NCBI GenBank assembly: GCA_009869945.1
Contig: WIXG01000019.1
Span: forward strand, 372,001-436,000
Direction of reading: 5' to 3'
DNA: 64,000 nucleotides
From: Mesaphorura yosii
Taxonomy: Eukaryota > Arthropoda > Collembola > Poduromorpha > Tullbergiidae
Shown here: positions 21,991 through 33,399 of the stretch, in pieces
Numbering within the stretch: position 1 is the first letter of the stretch
How the letters are laid out: every line of letters starts with the position of its first letter
The notes under the pieces: generated by a model
What the model saw: only the letters and a program-made list of their open reading frames with translations
What the model was told of the DNA's origin: nothing
Databases searched by the model: none
Made by a program: the position numbers and the translations under genes

Positions 21991-23804
21991 TATTGCTGAG
22001 GACTTTTGAAAAGTTGGACGGTTTCGATTTAGCTTACGCAGAATAATTTGAAATTCACTTGACAGGACTTTAGAGCATCAGCTGAGGCCTGAAATCAATG
22101 AAAACTTCCATTAAGATGAATTTGGCTTAAAATTAGCTACTTAATCCGTACAGCAAACAAACCTGCGTTCAAGTTTAAGTCGACTTCTTATCTTGAGTTT
22201 GGGAATTGGCTTCACTTCTTGTCTCTGCCTCTCAGTTAAAAACATGTTTCATTAAAGAGTGGACGCTTGATTACGATTAAAATTGACATTGGGGCAGGGG
22301 CAGGTCAAGACGCACAGTCACAACGAGATTATAATTATAATGAACTTGAATAAAATTAACTGATCACACTGGCCAGGTCACTGAATGGAATTTCAAAACG
22401 CACGCACGTGCTTAATGTTAAACGTTAAACAGTGTCCAGTATAAAGTGTAAAAGAATCGATAAGTGGGAGTTACGCAGTACAGCACCTTTTACGTCTCAA
22501 GTTTGAATTTCAGCCCAGAGACTTCCGTTTCAACAAAGACGAGGTGTGTTGTGGTCTGTGGTTCGAGTTTCGTCATCTCCAGTCAGTAATCTAACTCAGC
22601 TCCAAATGACGCCACAACCCAACTTGCCGTGAGACTGTGCCAGGACATTCAGAAGACGCTGCTTGCTGCTTTCTGATGTTGGAACCCAATTAAATGTAAA
22701 TACGACGGAAAATGTCAAATGATGTTAGCCAAGCACTAAACACAAGCGCAAGTACACAAATGAGAAATGACAAGTGCACGTTTCCTGAACTCTGATTAGC
22801 GAACTCTCGTCAGAAGGAGTACAAGACACAAATATCTACGAAATGAGGTACTGCTGAATTTCTAAACTTGTTTTCAATTCGAGTGAATCATCGCCATTCG
22901 CCAGCTAGCCAACCTTACACGCAAAAACGCGTTTTTGCTCACGCCATCCAATATTTTCAATGATCAGTCTCATCACTCGTCAGTCTCCTGTGTAATTTAA
23001 TCACGCGGTGGCTGGCAGAGCAGATCAGAGCCAGACAAAGGTCGCAGGATTCAAGCTCAGTTAACAAATCGCATAGCATATAAACACATCTAAGTTCCGA
23101 TATTCTTTGCACTGTTGATGAGATTAATGTATGAAGAGAGTGAGTGAAGACGCTCAAACTGTCTCAGCGTGCCCTACCCAGATAAGCCAACGTTTTCGAG
23201 GCCACTGCCAAGGCGAGCCGAGCAAGACAATAAGACCAGCTGATTAGATTCGATTCGACTGGACACTAGACGCACAAGAAAAAAACTGGGGTTGAAGTTA
23301 AATGTGATTGTACTCGGAAAACTCAGCTTTATGTCAACAATTATCAAGAAGCAAGGCTATGAAGTTATCTAAAATGGAATTTGTAGATTATAAAAAAAAT
23401 TAACTCAATGGCATTTGTAGATTATAAAAAAAAATTTAAATCGTTTAACGGCTTTTGGCTTTCGTGGAAGAATTCTCGATGCTCCTGCCACAGTGCCACA
23501 GTTCATAAATAATCTTGAGATTTCACATGTATGAGTAATTTTCGCATGTATGAAGGAACGATTCAACCGATCAATGTATTGACTAAAGACGTCGCGTTTT
23601 ATTATAACGTAGGAATACAAATACAGATTTGTACAAAATTTTCTCCAAACACTTCCTAGCCTAATGAACTCCTAAGTTTACTCTAATTAACGCGTAAAAA
23701 GAGAATCTGCTCAAAAATGTAAAGTAATGAATAAATTAATAGGAAGGCTGAACCGTCATTCGAAAACAGGAAACTTAACGCTAAGCAGCAAAATGACTTG
23801 AAAT
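21991..23804. other. Intergenic region, no gene seen
   Basis: About 1.8 kb upstream of PLA2G15 and downstream of the F-box gene. It is AT-rich with only short open frames. At 23371-23430 a near-duplicate pair of about 30 nt (AAtGGcATTTGTAGATTATAAAAAAAA-like) is visible. No coding or RNA gene is recognised. Confidence 0.5.
23371..23432. repeat. Short imperfect direct repeat, two copies of about 27 nt
   Basis: The phrase ATTTGTAGATTATAAAAAAAAT recurs about 35-40 nt apart, with flanking AATGG similarity. It is a local tandem duplication in non-coding DNA with no evident function. Confidence 0.6.
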
Positions 23805-23809
23805 TTATT
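23804..23809 (-). terminator. AATAAA overlapping the F-box gene stop codon
   Basis: The last sense codon and stop (GAA TAA A) create an AATAAA hexamer on the minus strand. If it is used, the transcript would have almost no 3' UTR. Whether it is used is unknown. Confidence 0.3.
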
Positions 23810-26185
23810 CAGAATCAGAGTCCCCGATCATGACGTCGTCGGCGCCCAAATGGAAAGGGCCGATACCAAGACCGAAAGGGTCAAAATCGGAGTCGTCAAA
23901 CCCATCGTAGTCATCGAAATCATCATCGTAGTCGTCGTCGTAGTCCATGAAGTCGTCATCGTCGTCACTGAAAGAACCGTGAAACCAATGCGTCTCGTTT
24001 CCGTCTGCGTCAAAACCATAAGCTGTCACTGCATCTGAATTTCCATCCGAAACCTGCACACAATTAAGATATATTCAATTGTAGAGCAATTTCAATACAA
24101 TCGAGGGCCAAGTAACCGCTTTTTCTAACCGCACAAACTGCTTGTCTGAATCGGGGGTGAAATTTCTTGATTTCGTTCCGAATTTGCTTTTCAATGCCAA
24201 AATCACCATCGAAAACTCCAATCATGTATTCCAAACTGGGGTTTTGTTTAGCAATTTGTATGGCCATATCACTGGTGATTAAAGAGCCCTGAATAAAGAA
24301 AAGCATGAAATTGAAACGAGCCTTCGAAGTGTAAACCAGAATTTCAGGCGTGTTCGTAAACTCACGTTATCCACCTCCAGCACTCTCAACTCCAAGAACT
24401 TGAGACATTCGATCAATGGAATGAGATCGACTGAACTGCAATGTTGAACTGTCAACTTTCGAAGGCCTGCACGCGAAATGCAATTAACAATAGTTACCTT
24501 TTTTCAACGCTTTCGAGACCGAAATGATATTTAAAAAGCTCACCTTTTAAGTTACTTAATGACACGCCGGAGTTTAGGTCTTCACGGACTCCCGTGAATC
24601 CAAAGTCCGTTAGTGCATTGCACCTGGAGAACCCCAGAACCCTCAATTTTGTAAAATTTGAGCAAATGAACTGCAAGATTTCATCGGTCATAATGTCCGG
24701 GCACTCGAAAAGCGATAATTCAGTCAAGCTTGTGAATCGGGAAAGCATGGCAATTGTGACCGCCGTAACTTCTTCTTCGGCATGTGGCCAAGTAAGGTCA
24801 AGCCCGCACAAGTGGATCTTCTGGATATTTGTTGGAAGGTTGTTCAAGGCGCTTGACACAAAGACATAATCGAGAAGGTTGTCAGGGTCAAACTCTGGAT
24901 GAATTTCTTTGTCCACACATCGGATAATGGCAAAATCCTCCAAGTGTTTTAAATTTGAGAGAAACGTCCACTCAACAACAGAGGCCACGCGCATGTGACC
25001 GTTCCCTCCATCCACCTGCTCCACTTCCGCATCATCCGTGAGAGCAGGAACCTTGAAGTGCAATTGGCTAAGCTCGGAAGAATTTTCTTTGATACAGGTG
25101 ATTAAAGAGAGCGGACACTCGTCCAAAGCCTGAATCTTGAGACTAGTCAACAACGGTTGATTTTGTAGAAATGTTTTGACCACGCCCACGTCTCTCGACT
25201 TGAAGACGATGTTGAGTTTTGTAAGGAGCGGGCAAACGATAGTACGCAGGCTGTCGTGCCTCCATGGCTGAATGCTTAAGCTCAAGTCGGTTAATGTCTC
25301 CTTGCTTTTCTCAACAATGTCCACAATGGCTTTGTTGATTTCAGTTGAGTTTCTCGTGTCAATCTTTCCAAAGCGGAACATCGACAGATTGCTGGTCTTG
25401 GCGAGGATTTCTTGCAAAACTTTGGCAAAATCAGTTTGCTGTTCTTTTTCAATGCATGGAATGTTGGACCCCTTTTCCTTAAAGATGTCCAACTCCTTCA
25501 AATTAACGAGAGCAGCCACAACCTGGGTCTTCTTTAAGACATTGAGGAACTTCTTCTCAATCAAACCTTGATCTAAGGACAGTTTTCTTAATCCAGGAGA
25601 GTTAGATATCACGGTCTGTAGACAATTTATCCATTTGGTGTTGGACATTTTATATTCCTGAGACTTGTCCACTATTTCGATTTCTTCGGCATGTCGTAAA
25701 ACTCGTTTTAGAGATATCATCTCTTGGTTTTGCTGCAGACCTCCCAATTCAAATGATATGGTTTTCCAGTGGAATTCAGTCTTTCGAACAGTGTCGTGGG
25801 AATCCTTGTTTACCAAAAGCTTTACATTTTCGCCAAACTTTCTGTTGCTGCGAACTAGGTCTAATGCAGGGTGCGAGACCTGCCCCAAAATTTTCATATC
25901 ACCCACTGTTAGGAAGCTTGCAATCTTGTCGAAAGTCTGGAAGTGAATTCATTAAAAAATTTTTAGATATGAATAGAGATAAACCTTACAGCCTTACGCT
26001 GTCAAGCTTACAAATCGAAAGAAACTCGGAGCTGGACTTACCAGATTGTTCTGAAAAACATCATCAAAGAGATCTTCGTCGACAGTTGCGGTCGCAATCA
26101 CTCCATTTCGACCTTGTCTGCGCCCCTTTGACGAGCCCATATTGCGCCGACGACGCTGTTGCGAACTTGAATCGTTTGCAGCCAT
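23805..26185 (-). CDS. F-box / leucine-rich-repeat protein with Asp-rich C-terminal tail
   Basis: Probable substrate-recognition subunit of an SCF-type ubiquitin ligase. Exons 26185-26042, 25936-24544, 24466-24366, 24288-24130 and 24053-23805 give 681 residues. The N-terminus is Ser/Gln/Arg-rich and disordered. An F-box-like helix set spans the first intron (DEDLFDDVFQNNLTFDKIASFLTV... ending HPALDLVRSNR). About 450 residues of irregular leucine-rich repeats follow (LRKLSLDQGL, LTDLSLSIQPW, LTELSLFECPDI, LRVLGFSRCNALTDFGF, LRKLTVQHCSSV). The last exon encodes an extreme Asp-rich tail (residues about 620-655, mostly D with F/Y) ending DSDSE. The donor at 24129 (GTTAGA) is weak and was chosen for phase. 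Its substrate is unknown. Confidence 0.85.
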
Positions 26186-27078
26186 TGCAAGTGAAAAGTC
26201 TTTGGTAGTTACTCTGTTGTTCTCTGAAATGAATGCCACACTTTGTCATGATCATTACAAGCTAATTAATTATAGCTGCTGTCCGAACTTCTTCATCCTT
26301 CAATAGACTTACCCAAACCGGCGCTACGCTAGCCTCTTGCTGTTCTTAGACCTTACTTGATCTCGATGCGATGCCGTCAGTTGCAGCTAATTAAGGTTAT
26401 ACCACAAGTTCTTCGGATTGGCGTGTGCATTACTCGGTGTTACTGATTAAACCAACGCTTTTATGCCTTATGGTTTATGAATTTAAATATAAGCACGATT
26501 CTCTCTGTCTCCTTTCAAAACACTAGTTATTTAGTTGATAGACAGTATCCTTCTCATAAGTGTTGTTTTAATTGAAACTAATTACAATTACAAGAACGAA
26601 TTATTTCACGACGTGTTCCAGCCCACCCAGCGCTTTAGATGTGATCAGAGCACAAGAAATCAAACCTTTTAAAAATACGAGACGAGTTATGAAACCTTTC
26701 GTATCATATTTTGAACAGACGCAAAGGTACGCAAATCCTTGTGTTCGGACTTCTCAACAGTTCTCTTCATTTCATAAATTAGAAATTGTAATTGGCAGTC
26801 TGAGCTTTCACTTAAAGATTTACAGTTAACTCAGGTCTCAATGCTGAGAACCAGAAAAGTTAAATGTAAGTTAACTTACGAGGTTTAAACGGGCATGTCA
26901 AGGCGGGTTACTGGATTTGGGATTGAATTGGCAATAAATTGAGTGATACATCACTGCCTCACATACTCTGACTCTAAAACGGTGCTTGCATTCGCTAAAG
27001 TCAAAATCACTCCGGAGTTACCCGATGATCACCAAACTTTTAGATTCGACAGTCACTGAGTCGCTCTGATGGTCAGCA
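26186..27078. other. Spacer between divergent F-box and NKIRAS genes
   Basis: About 0.9 kb containing the two divergent promoters. An 85-codon plus frame at 26572-26829 has no recognisable similarity. Confidence 0.5.
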
Positions 27079-27845
27079 ATGAAGCCAAGTAAGGTTATCA
27101 TAGCCGGGCTGAAAGGGGTAGGGAAAACTTCGCTTCTCGAGCAACTGATTTATGGACGCGTGGATAATCAGGTAATTGTCATCGTGTATTTGAGACGAGA
27201 TGGACACGGCACGGCGGTCAAGAATTCAAGTAAACGTAATGAAAGAATTTACTGTTACGCTGATAGGACATTCACCCAACGATCGAAGACATCTACGTCG
27301 CCTCCGTCGAGACGGAGCGCGGAACCAGAGAAATCCTACGGTTTTATGACACGGAGGGCATCGCGTACCCGCCGGAACCCTCCAACGAATCCCTTTTGTT
27401 CAAGCAGTACCACTCCTTGGCAGATGCCTTTGTGCTAATATATGCAATCAACAATACCCTATCTTTCGAAGTCGTCGACATGCTCAAGAGGGACATCGAC
27501 AAGAACAGGGAAAAGAAAGAGGTTAACCACGCGCGTTCTATTCGATTGAGACTTAAAGTTGCAGTTGCAGTCGCTACAACTATTGATTCGATTTGGCAGG
27601 TGCAGATAATCGTCCTGGGCATTGTGAGCAAAGATGACCCGTCCTTATCCAGACACGTTGACCCTTCATTCGTATCCAGCTGGGCAGCCAGGGAGAAAGT
27701 CCGTCATTTTGAAGTCTCAATCAAAAGCAGAAAGACGCTCGTTCCTCCTTTCACCTACTTAGCTTCCAAGCTAAATCCTCCACCGACCAAGTCAAGCTTT
27801 CCACAGTTTTCGCAGTTGGGTGGTGGAAAGAAGATTAAAGAGTGA
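27079..27845 (+). CDS. NKIRAS: kappaB-Ras, NF-kappa-B inhibitor-interacting Ras-like GTPase
   Basis: Atypical Ras-like protein that binds IkappaB and restrains NF-kappaB and Ral signalling. Exons 27079-27171, 27267-27521 and 27600-27845 give 197 residues. The P-loop is GLKGVGKT (residues 10-17). Further matches are PTIEDIYVASVETERG and LRFYDTEG in place of the usual DTAGQ, DAFVLIYAINNTLSFEVVDMLKRDIDK, and C-terminal RKTLVPPFTYLASKL and KSSFP. There is no CAAX box, as is usual for this family. The expected NKxD guanine-binding motif after IIVLG is replaced by IVSKDD, so base recognition may be altered. The second intron has a GTTAACC donor. Confidence 0.9.
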
Positions 27846-28472
27846 TTTGATAATCTCACCAGTTAACACGACTTAACAGATCTTATTTCGGACCAGAAGT
27901 TACCAGTTCGGCCCGTCATTTTTATACTTTACCAAAGATTTACTAACGACTACGGCTAAAGCGCCGTAAGCAGAATTTAGATTTTATGATCTTTGTTACA
28001 AGTAGATTTATCTTCGCGACAAGTCGGACATTCTTTTTGAAATTGTGACATGACACGAATAAATTTTAGATTCTCAAAACCCATAAGATTTTTAATCATT
28101 TTATTGCTTGAATCTTGAAAATATAAATTACGATGATAAATGTCATGGCCTGCCTGCTTCAAATAGGTGGAAATTGGAAACTTGCACGACGGCACGGCCA
28201 GACATTGGAAGGAATGTAACGCAGTTAGCTTAAAAACATCTCGAATATTAAAGAGGAAATTGAGACTCAGAAAGCTAAGATCTGTCGCCTGGAATCTAAA
28301 ATTGAACACAAAATTCAAGTAACTAACGTACACCTAAAAGTATAAGTATAAGAGAGCATAGACGTCAGAGAGCTCTGTCTTAAAGCTAGTTCTAGTTCAG
28401 GAATCTATGATTTGTCATGACATGGCAGTTGTTCCTTCCATCCAAGTACAAAAGCACTGCTGACTGGTGCTT
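27846..28472. other. Spacer between convergent NKIRAS and varicose genes
   Basis: About 630 nt. A 118-codon minus frame (27977-28333) contains Leu/Phe-rich and Cys-containing segments that faintly resemble a leucine-rich-repeat remnant. It is not convincing enough to call. Confidence 0.4.
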
Positions 28473-31400
28473 TTAACGCTCCAGGACCCAATTCATCGGA
28501 ACCCACTGATGATCTGTGCTAAGAGCGTCCAGTGCCTGTGTAACGCGCCTGAACGTAGCATCGAAGTCCTCGTTGATGACAACCAGATCAAAGTACGGAG
28601 AGTAGAGTCGGTGGAGCCTCTGGCTTTCTTCGACCGTCTGACGAACGTCCTCTTCCTCGTAGAGAGATGCAATCGATTCCAGTGTTCTGGCACGTCTCGA
28701 GCTGTACCGGATGGAGTTCAATCTGTCAAACTTTAAAAACAGACCCGTTTAAGCATTTTAATTGCAGCATTTTTGCATGAGAAACTTACAGCCAGTGTCC
28801 GTGAAGAATACCCGTGAGATCGAGCGAATTCGTCCTGGGCGTGGACCCGATCAGCACCTGGCGCGGACAGAAAGACAACGTAAGGCATAAATTCTGCGGA
28901 TGAGTGAAGAAACTTAAGGGCCCTCGGATTGCAGTCAATGATGCACATTTTGCCCTGCCTAAACACGAAAAGAAATATAAAATTACAATAATAATTATAC
29001 ACACACGCTAGTCGCCAGATAATCGCCGTTACTACTGCGCTCACCTGATCACTGTCCGTACGGAATCGTATGTGGTCCCATAATAATTGCCATCGTACTC
29101 CCCAAACTCCAGGAATCTGTTGTCTCGAATTCCTTCCTCAAATTCCTCCCTGGTCACGAAAATGTATGTGTTCGTCTGCTCTTCACCTTCTCTCGGAGCT
29201 CTTGACGTCACTGCAGTCGGGCAAAGCAAAGCGTCAACAAAAACACCACAAAAATCAGCTTAATGGGACACCTTACGCGGTATAATCGCTCCGAATCGAT
29301 TGGTGTCAAAGTTCATGAGACGCGTCTTCAGCGTTCGCCTTCCGACTCCGCTCGTGCCCACCAAAATGAGAGTTTTCCTTCGAAACGGAGGCATCCGCGT
29401 GACCTCCTCGTACAGGCTCAGCTCCGCCTTGTCAAAAACGGCATTTTGTTTGGTGTCGTAGGCACACTTCTTCTTTTTCCTGGAGATTCGCGTCCCACAA
29501 ATCCCGATGGAATGCACAAAGTCAGCTTCGGGGCGGACGAAAGCTGCTCGCTTCTCTTCGAGCTCTCGAGAAGGGATGATTCCAACAACATTTTCTCCAA
29601 CCTGTGAAAATAGAATGATAAGTTACAGCAGGTATCTTGTCTTGTTCACTGTTTACAACTACAGTTTCTATTCTACCTTCTTCGCCTGCCACCAATTCGG
29701 ATCGGACTGATCCACAATTTGCAGAATGTCTCCGGTGGTGAACCCCAGACCGATTTCTTTGCATGGTTGAAGACTGTCGTTGGACGGGTCGTACGTGAAC
29801 AATGCACGCATGAAACACTGCAAAGTAAACAATCATTTAGAAATTCGAGTCCATTCCATTAATTTGCAACTAAATTGGCACGCCGAAAGGAGAACCCGAA
29901 GAATCACCACAAAAGAGCAAAGTTTGACGACGGAGTTGTCGGATAGGCGAAGAATGAAGGAAGAGGATTAAAATTTAGCATGAGAAAAGTTTTTTCAGCC
30001 CCGCCACCGGCACCTGCACAGTTAATTCTACTTTTGTACCTATATTCGACTTACTAATGTCCTTTGCCCTTCAAAGGTGGTCGGGAGCAGTTTTCTACCA
30101 CCTTTTTTCGAACTCTCTAACTGTACCTCTCTCCCTGTCTTCACAACTTTATCAGGAGCTGGCGAGGCGACCTTCAGCTGAAGCGAGTCTCGTGCCTTGG
30201 CAATCTCGTTCATCACTTGCTGGGGCGTAGCCACTTTGACACCATTCACCTCCAGCACGATATCACCGACTTTCAGGAGCCCCTGTTCAAATTAAATGGG
30301 TTTTGGAGTGAGGAATTTCGAAATTGAGAGCAAGTCTGCGTGGTCAGCATCTTGAAGGCTTCTCTTACCAGTCTGTCAATCATGCCTCCGCTCAGAATTC
30401 GGGCGACGACGAGGCTTTTGTCGATTTCCTCAAGCGTCACGCCCTGAAAAGAGAAAAACCCAGTGAAAATGCTGATCATCTTGGAAAGTTTCAGTTTTCC
30501 TGAAGAGAACTCACCAGTGGCTGACCGGGAGTCTTTCTCAGCCCCACCATTCGAATTGGTTCTCCATAAATCACTGCCTCCGACTCGATTTCCACTGCAG
30601 TCGTCGTCCTCGTCGTCTGCTCGGTCCTTCGCATCGTGTTCTCTTCCCAGGGAGCAGATTCTTTCGAGATGCCTTTCTCGGGCGTGTAATCACCGGCGAC
30701 GTTGTCGTGAGCGTCCAATAAAGCCTGTGGAATCAATCCATTTGCAATTTCCACGACTGACACCATCCATGCAAAATTTTTCCATGTAAAGCTTACGCGA
30801 AAGTTCCGACTTCGAAGTATGCTTGTCAGTTCCTTCGCATCTCGCCTGTACGAGCGATCGAATCTTTGGCAGATTTCACTGGCTAGGCTCAGGTTTCCAG
30901 TTGATACGGGGGCTAGCGACTGGTCCTCGAGTTTGTCTTGCACCTAGAACATGGGCGAAGAGAAAACCACCACAAATTCGGTTATTCAGGCAGACAGAGT
31001 ACAGACACCACCAGACAGAAATTGGCACAACAAAAGATTCGTCACAGTGCAGAAACTCTGAAACACAACAGAGCGAAGCGACTGCAGCAGGAAAGGAAAG
31101 GGGTAGCATCAGCATCGAATTCCTTTCAACTCTTGCAAGCTTAACATTAACATTACTTATTGCCTGCTGCAGGTATTGGACACCTGTTACTTCTCGCTTG
31201 GCTCGCTTTGTTGTACCACACCTTTACTGACTCATCGCCTTATTCTGTTCTACTGTTTGCTGTTTAACAATGGGATGCTGTTGCTACAAGTTAGCAACTA
31301 AGTTAGCTCGGGCTTGAGGTGGCCTGTGCATTGACTGACTATTGGGGGTTGAAACTGACAAGCTTTGCTTGCATAACTGTTGTAGCTACATTACACTGTA

Positions 31401-33399
31401 TTTTAGTTGCTGAAGAAGGAAGTCTGGGCTTTTGTCCTCTGTTTACTGTTTACACAGAAAATTCGCGTCTTGCACGCACTTTTTAGCCATGCTGGACTCT
31501 GTTTAGTTAATTAAACCCTTGCCACCTGCCTCATGAAGCAATTTCGGCAATTTGATTGAATTAAGCAATTAACTCTTACCTTAATCAGATGACTCATCAC
31601 AGGAGACTCCATCATGGACTTGAGGAATACGAGATCAGTGTTCTGGTTGTCCAGCGCCGCCATGTGACTCCGTATCGTCTCGAATGCAGCTGTTGCGTAA
31701 TAAAATAGAAGGAAGCACACATTAATCGATTCACAGCCTCGCGATCGCATCTCGTAATATAAAATAGTCGACGTCGACGTGAGTACTTCCGTCAATGTTT
31801 ACTGTTTACATAACTCTGGAAATTGAACGTTAAAATGGGCCATAAATTTCTCTACGCTACTGCTCGACTCAGGGAACGCTTGGGCTTAGGCTTAAGCTCA
31901 ATCGGCAAGCTCTTAATAGTTTCATGCTGAAATACGTTCACAAGCATCACAAGTCTCGCTTGTGATGTGATCAGTATGAGTTCCGAGATCACGTTTCCGA
32001 AAATAGATTTTGGTAATTACACTCGAAGAGCGAGCCGCCAAAGAGTTTATAAATTAGACTCAATCTTTCGACACTTCAGCCTTCTTTGGCGTTATACGCG
32101 TAAAATGACGGAACGAATTTCGGATTTCGGTGCAAGAGCCTTGCACCCGCGCCTGGTCGTTTGAGCCTGGAAATAATTTCTTTGCACCTTTCTTCGCACT
32201 GCGCACTGCAGTGCAGAAATATTTCGCATAATTTCGGCGTAATGTAATCAGATTTGGCAGCCGGCCTGGCGGAGATTCGTCAGAGTCCTCAAAAGTCAAA
32301 ACCGACTCAACCAACTTAAAAAAAACAATGAAGGCATGCAAAGATTGTGAGATCCATTGTAAATGTAAGAAATGTCATTTCAGTGACACGGACGAAGACT
32401 TCATTGAGAAAAATCGTCTGCCGTGGTGGTATTTTTGGACCGTCATCAAAGTTTGTCCGGCGAAGTTTGTTTAACGCATTCTTTTGTCTCCCACGAACAT
32501 TCCCTTACTTGCAGCAATCAAGCAATCTCGCTGTCGTCCTTTTCTTGTTTTACAAGTCTTAATGCACTTTTCTTATAACCGTTCAGGCGCAATTAATTTC
32601 AATCCTACTGAGTCACTGAAACTGAATTCACTGCGAGATTTTTAAATTAGCCGTGCAATCATTACAGAAAAGGGCGGTGGATGTAAACAGGCAGGCATTT
32701 TAATGGGAAACGTGTGAGTGAAAGAAATATTAGCTTTGGCTTCTATTCCGGTCGGGTTGCGTAATACAAAATACGTAATTTGACAGTTTTCTAAGCAGCG
32801 ACACGTGAGTTATGATTTCCATTTCTTTCGTGATGTCATTCACGTCTTGCACTTGCTCTTTCACGGCTTTTTGCCCTTCTTGTTAGCAGAAGAGCAAGAA
32901 GTTCGGGCAGGAAAAACGAAGGCGAAGCTCTCATACTCAAGCATTAACCCTATTGGAATAATAAATGAATTCTCAGGCGGCATTTGGCAATTAGCTCCAT
33001 TCTAGAATTACCGAGGTTCATTTTTCGGAGTGGGTTGCCAAAATTATTATAAGACAAATTCATACCGCATGGCAGGGCGCAACGTGCACCGACTGCCACG
33101 GTATTTGCATGTGCTGAACGTTGAATGAGCTGCGCCTGCTCTTCCGAGAAATATTGTCAATAAAATATTTAGCAGCGCAACGCATCGAGCATCTCAAAAG
33201 ATCTCACATGATACACATGCTAGGCAGGCACGAAATTGAGAGATATATTGCTTGAGGCAAGTGTGGGCCAATTTATCCCGAAAACGCCGAAGAATTCAGC
33301 CCAATTAAGAAATATGAAGCCCACGACCGACGCGACAATTGTGCCTGCCCGTCCAAACGTCTAAAATGATTAATTGGACGCGTATTTACCGTTTTCCAT
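28473..33399 (-). CDS. vari (MPP2/6): Membrane-associated guanylate kinase, varicose / MPP2-MPP6 (PALS2) type
   Basis: Scaffold of cell junctions; in insects Varicose organises septate junctions with Neurexin IV and Coracle. Exons 33399-33390, 31689-31580, 30943-30797, 30724-30515, 30443-30369, 30282-30055, 29817-29677, 29601-29277, 29210-29045, 28958-28790 and 28730-28473 give 612 residues. Domain order: L27 ([16 protein letters not shown], then [18 protein letters not shown]); PDZ ([32 protein letters not shown]); SH3 ([26 protein letters not shown]); the basic HOOK segment ([11 protein letters not shown]); and guanylate kinase-like ([38 protein letters not shown]), ending [11 protein letters not shown]. 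The family usually ends in a short aromatic tail, so the final ER is slightly longer. The 10-nt first exon (MEN plus one base) is the least certain. An alternative first exon is listed separately. Confidence 0.93.
31690..33389 (-). other. First intron of varicose (short form)
   Basis: About 1.7 kb non-coding stretch between the 10-nt first exon and the L27 exon, much longer than the other introns of the gene. Only scattered short open frames are present. Confidence 0.5.

Noticed and set aside
27977-28333. 118-codon minus frame with leucine-rich character
   Set aside because: Only faint resemblance to leucine-rich repeats; no start or splice context; could be chance in AT-rich DNA.
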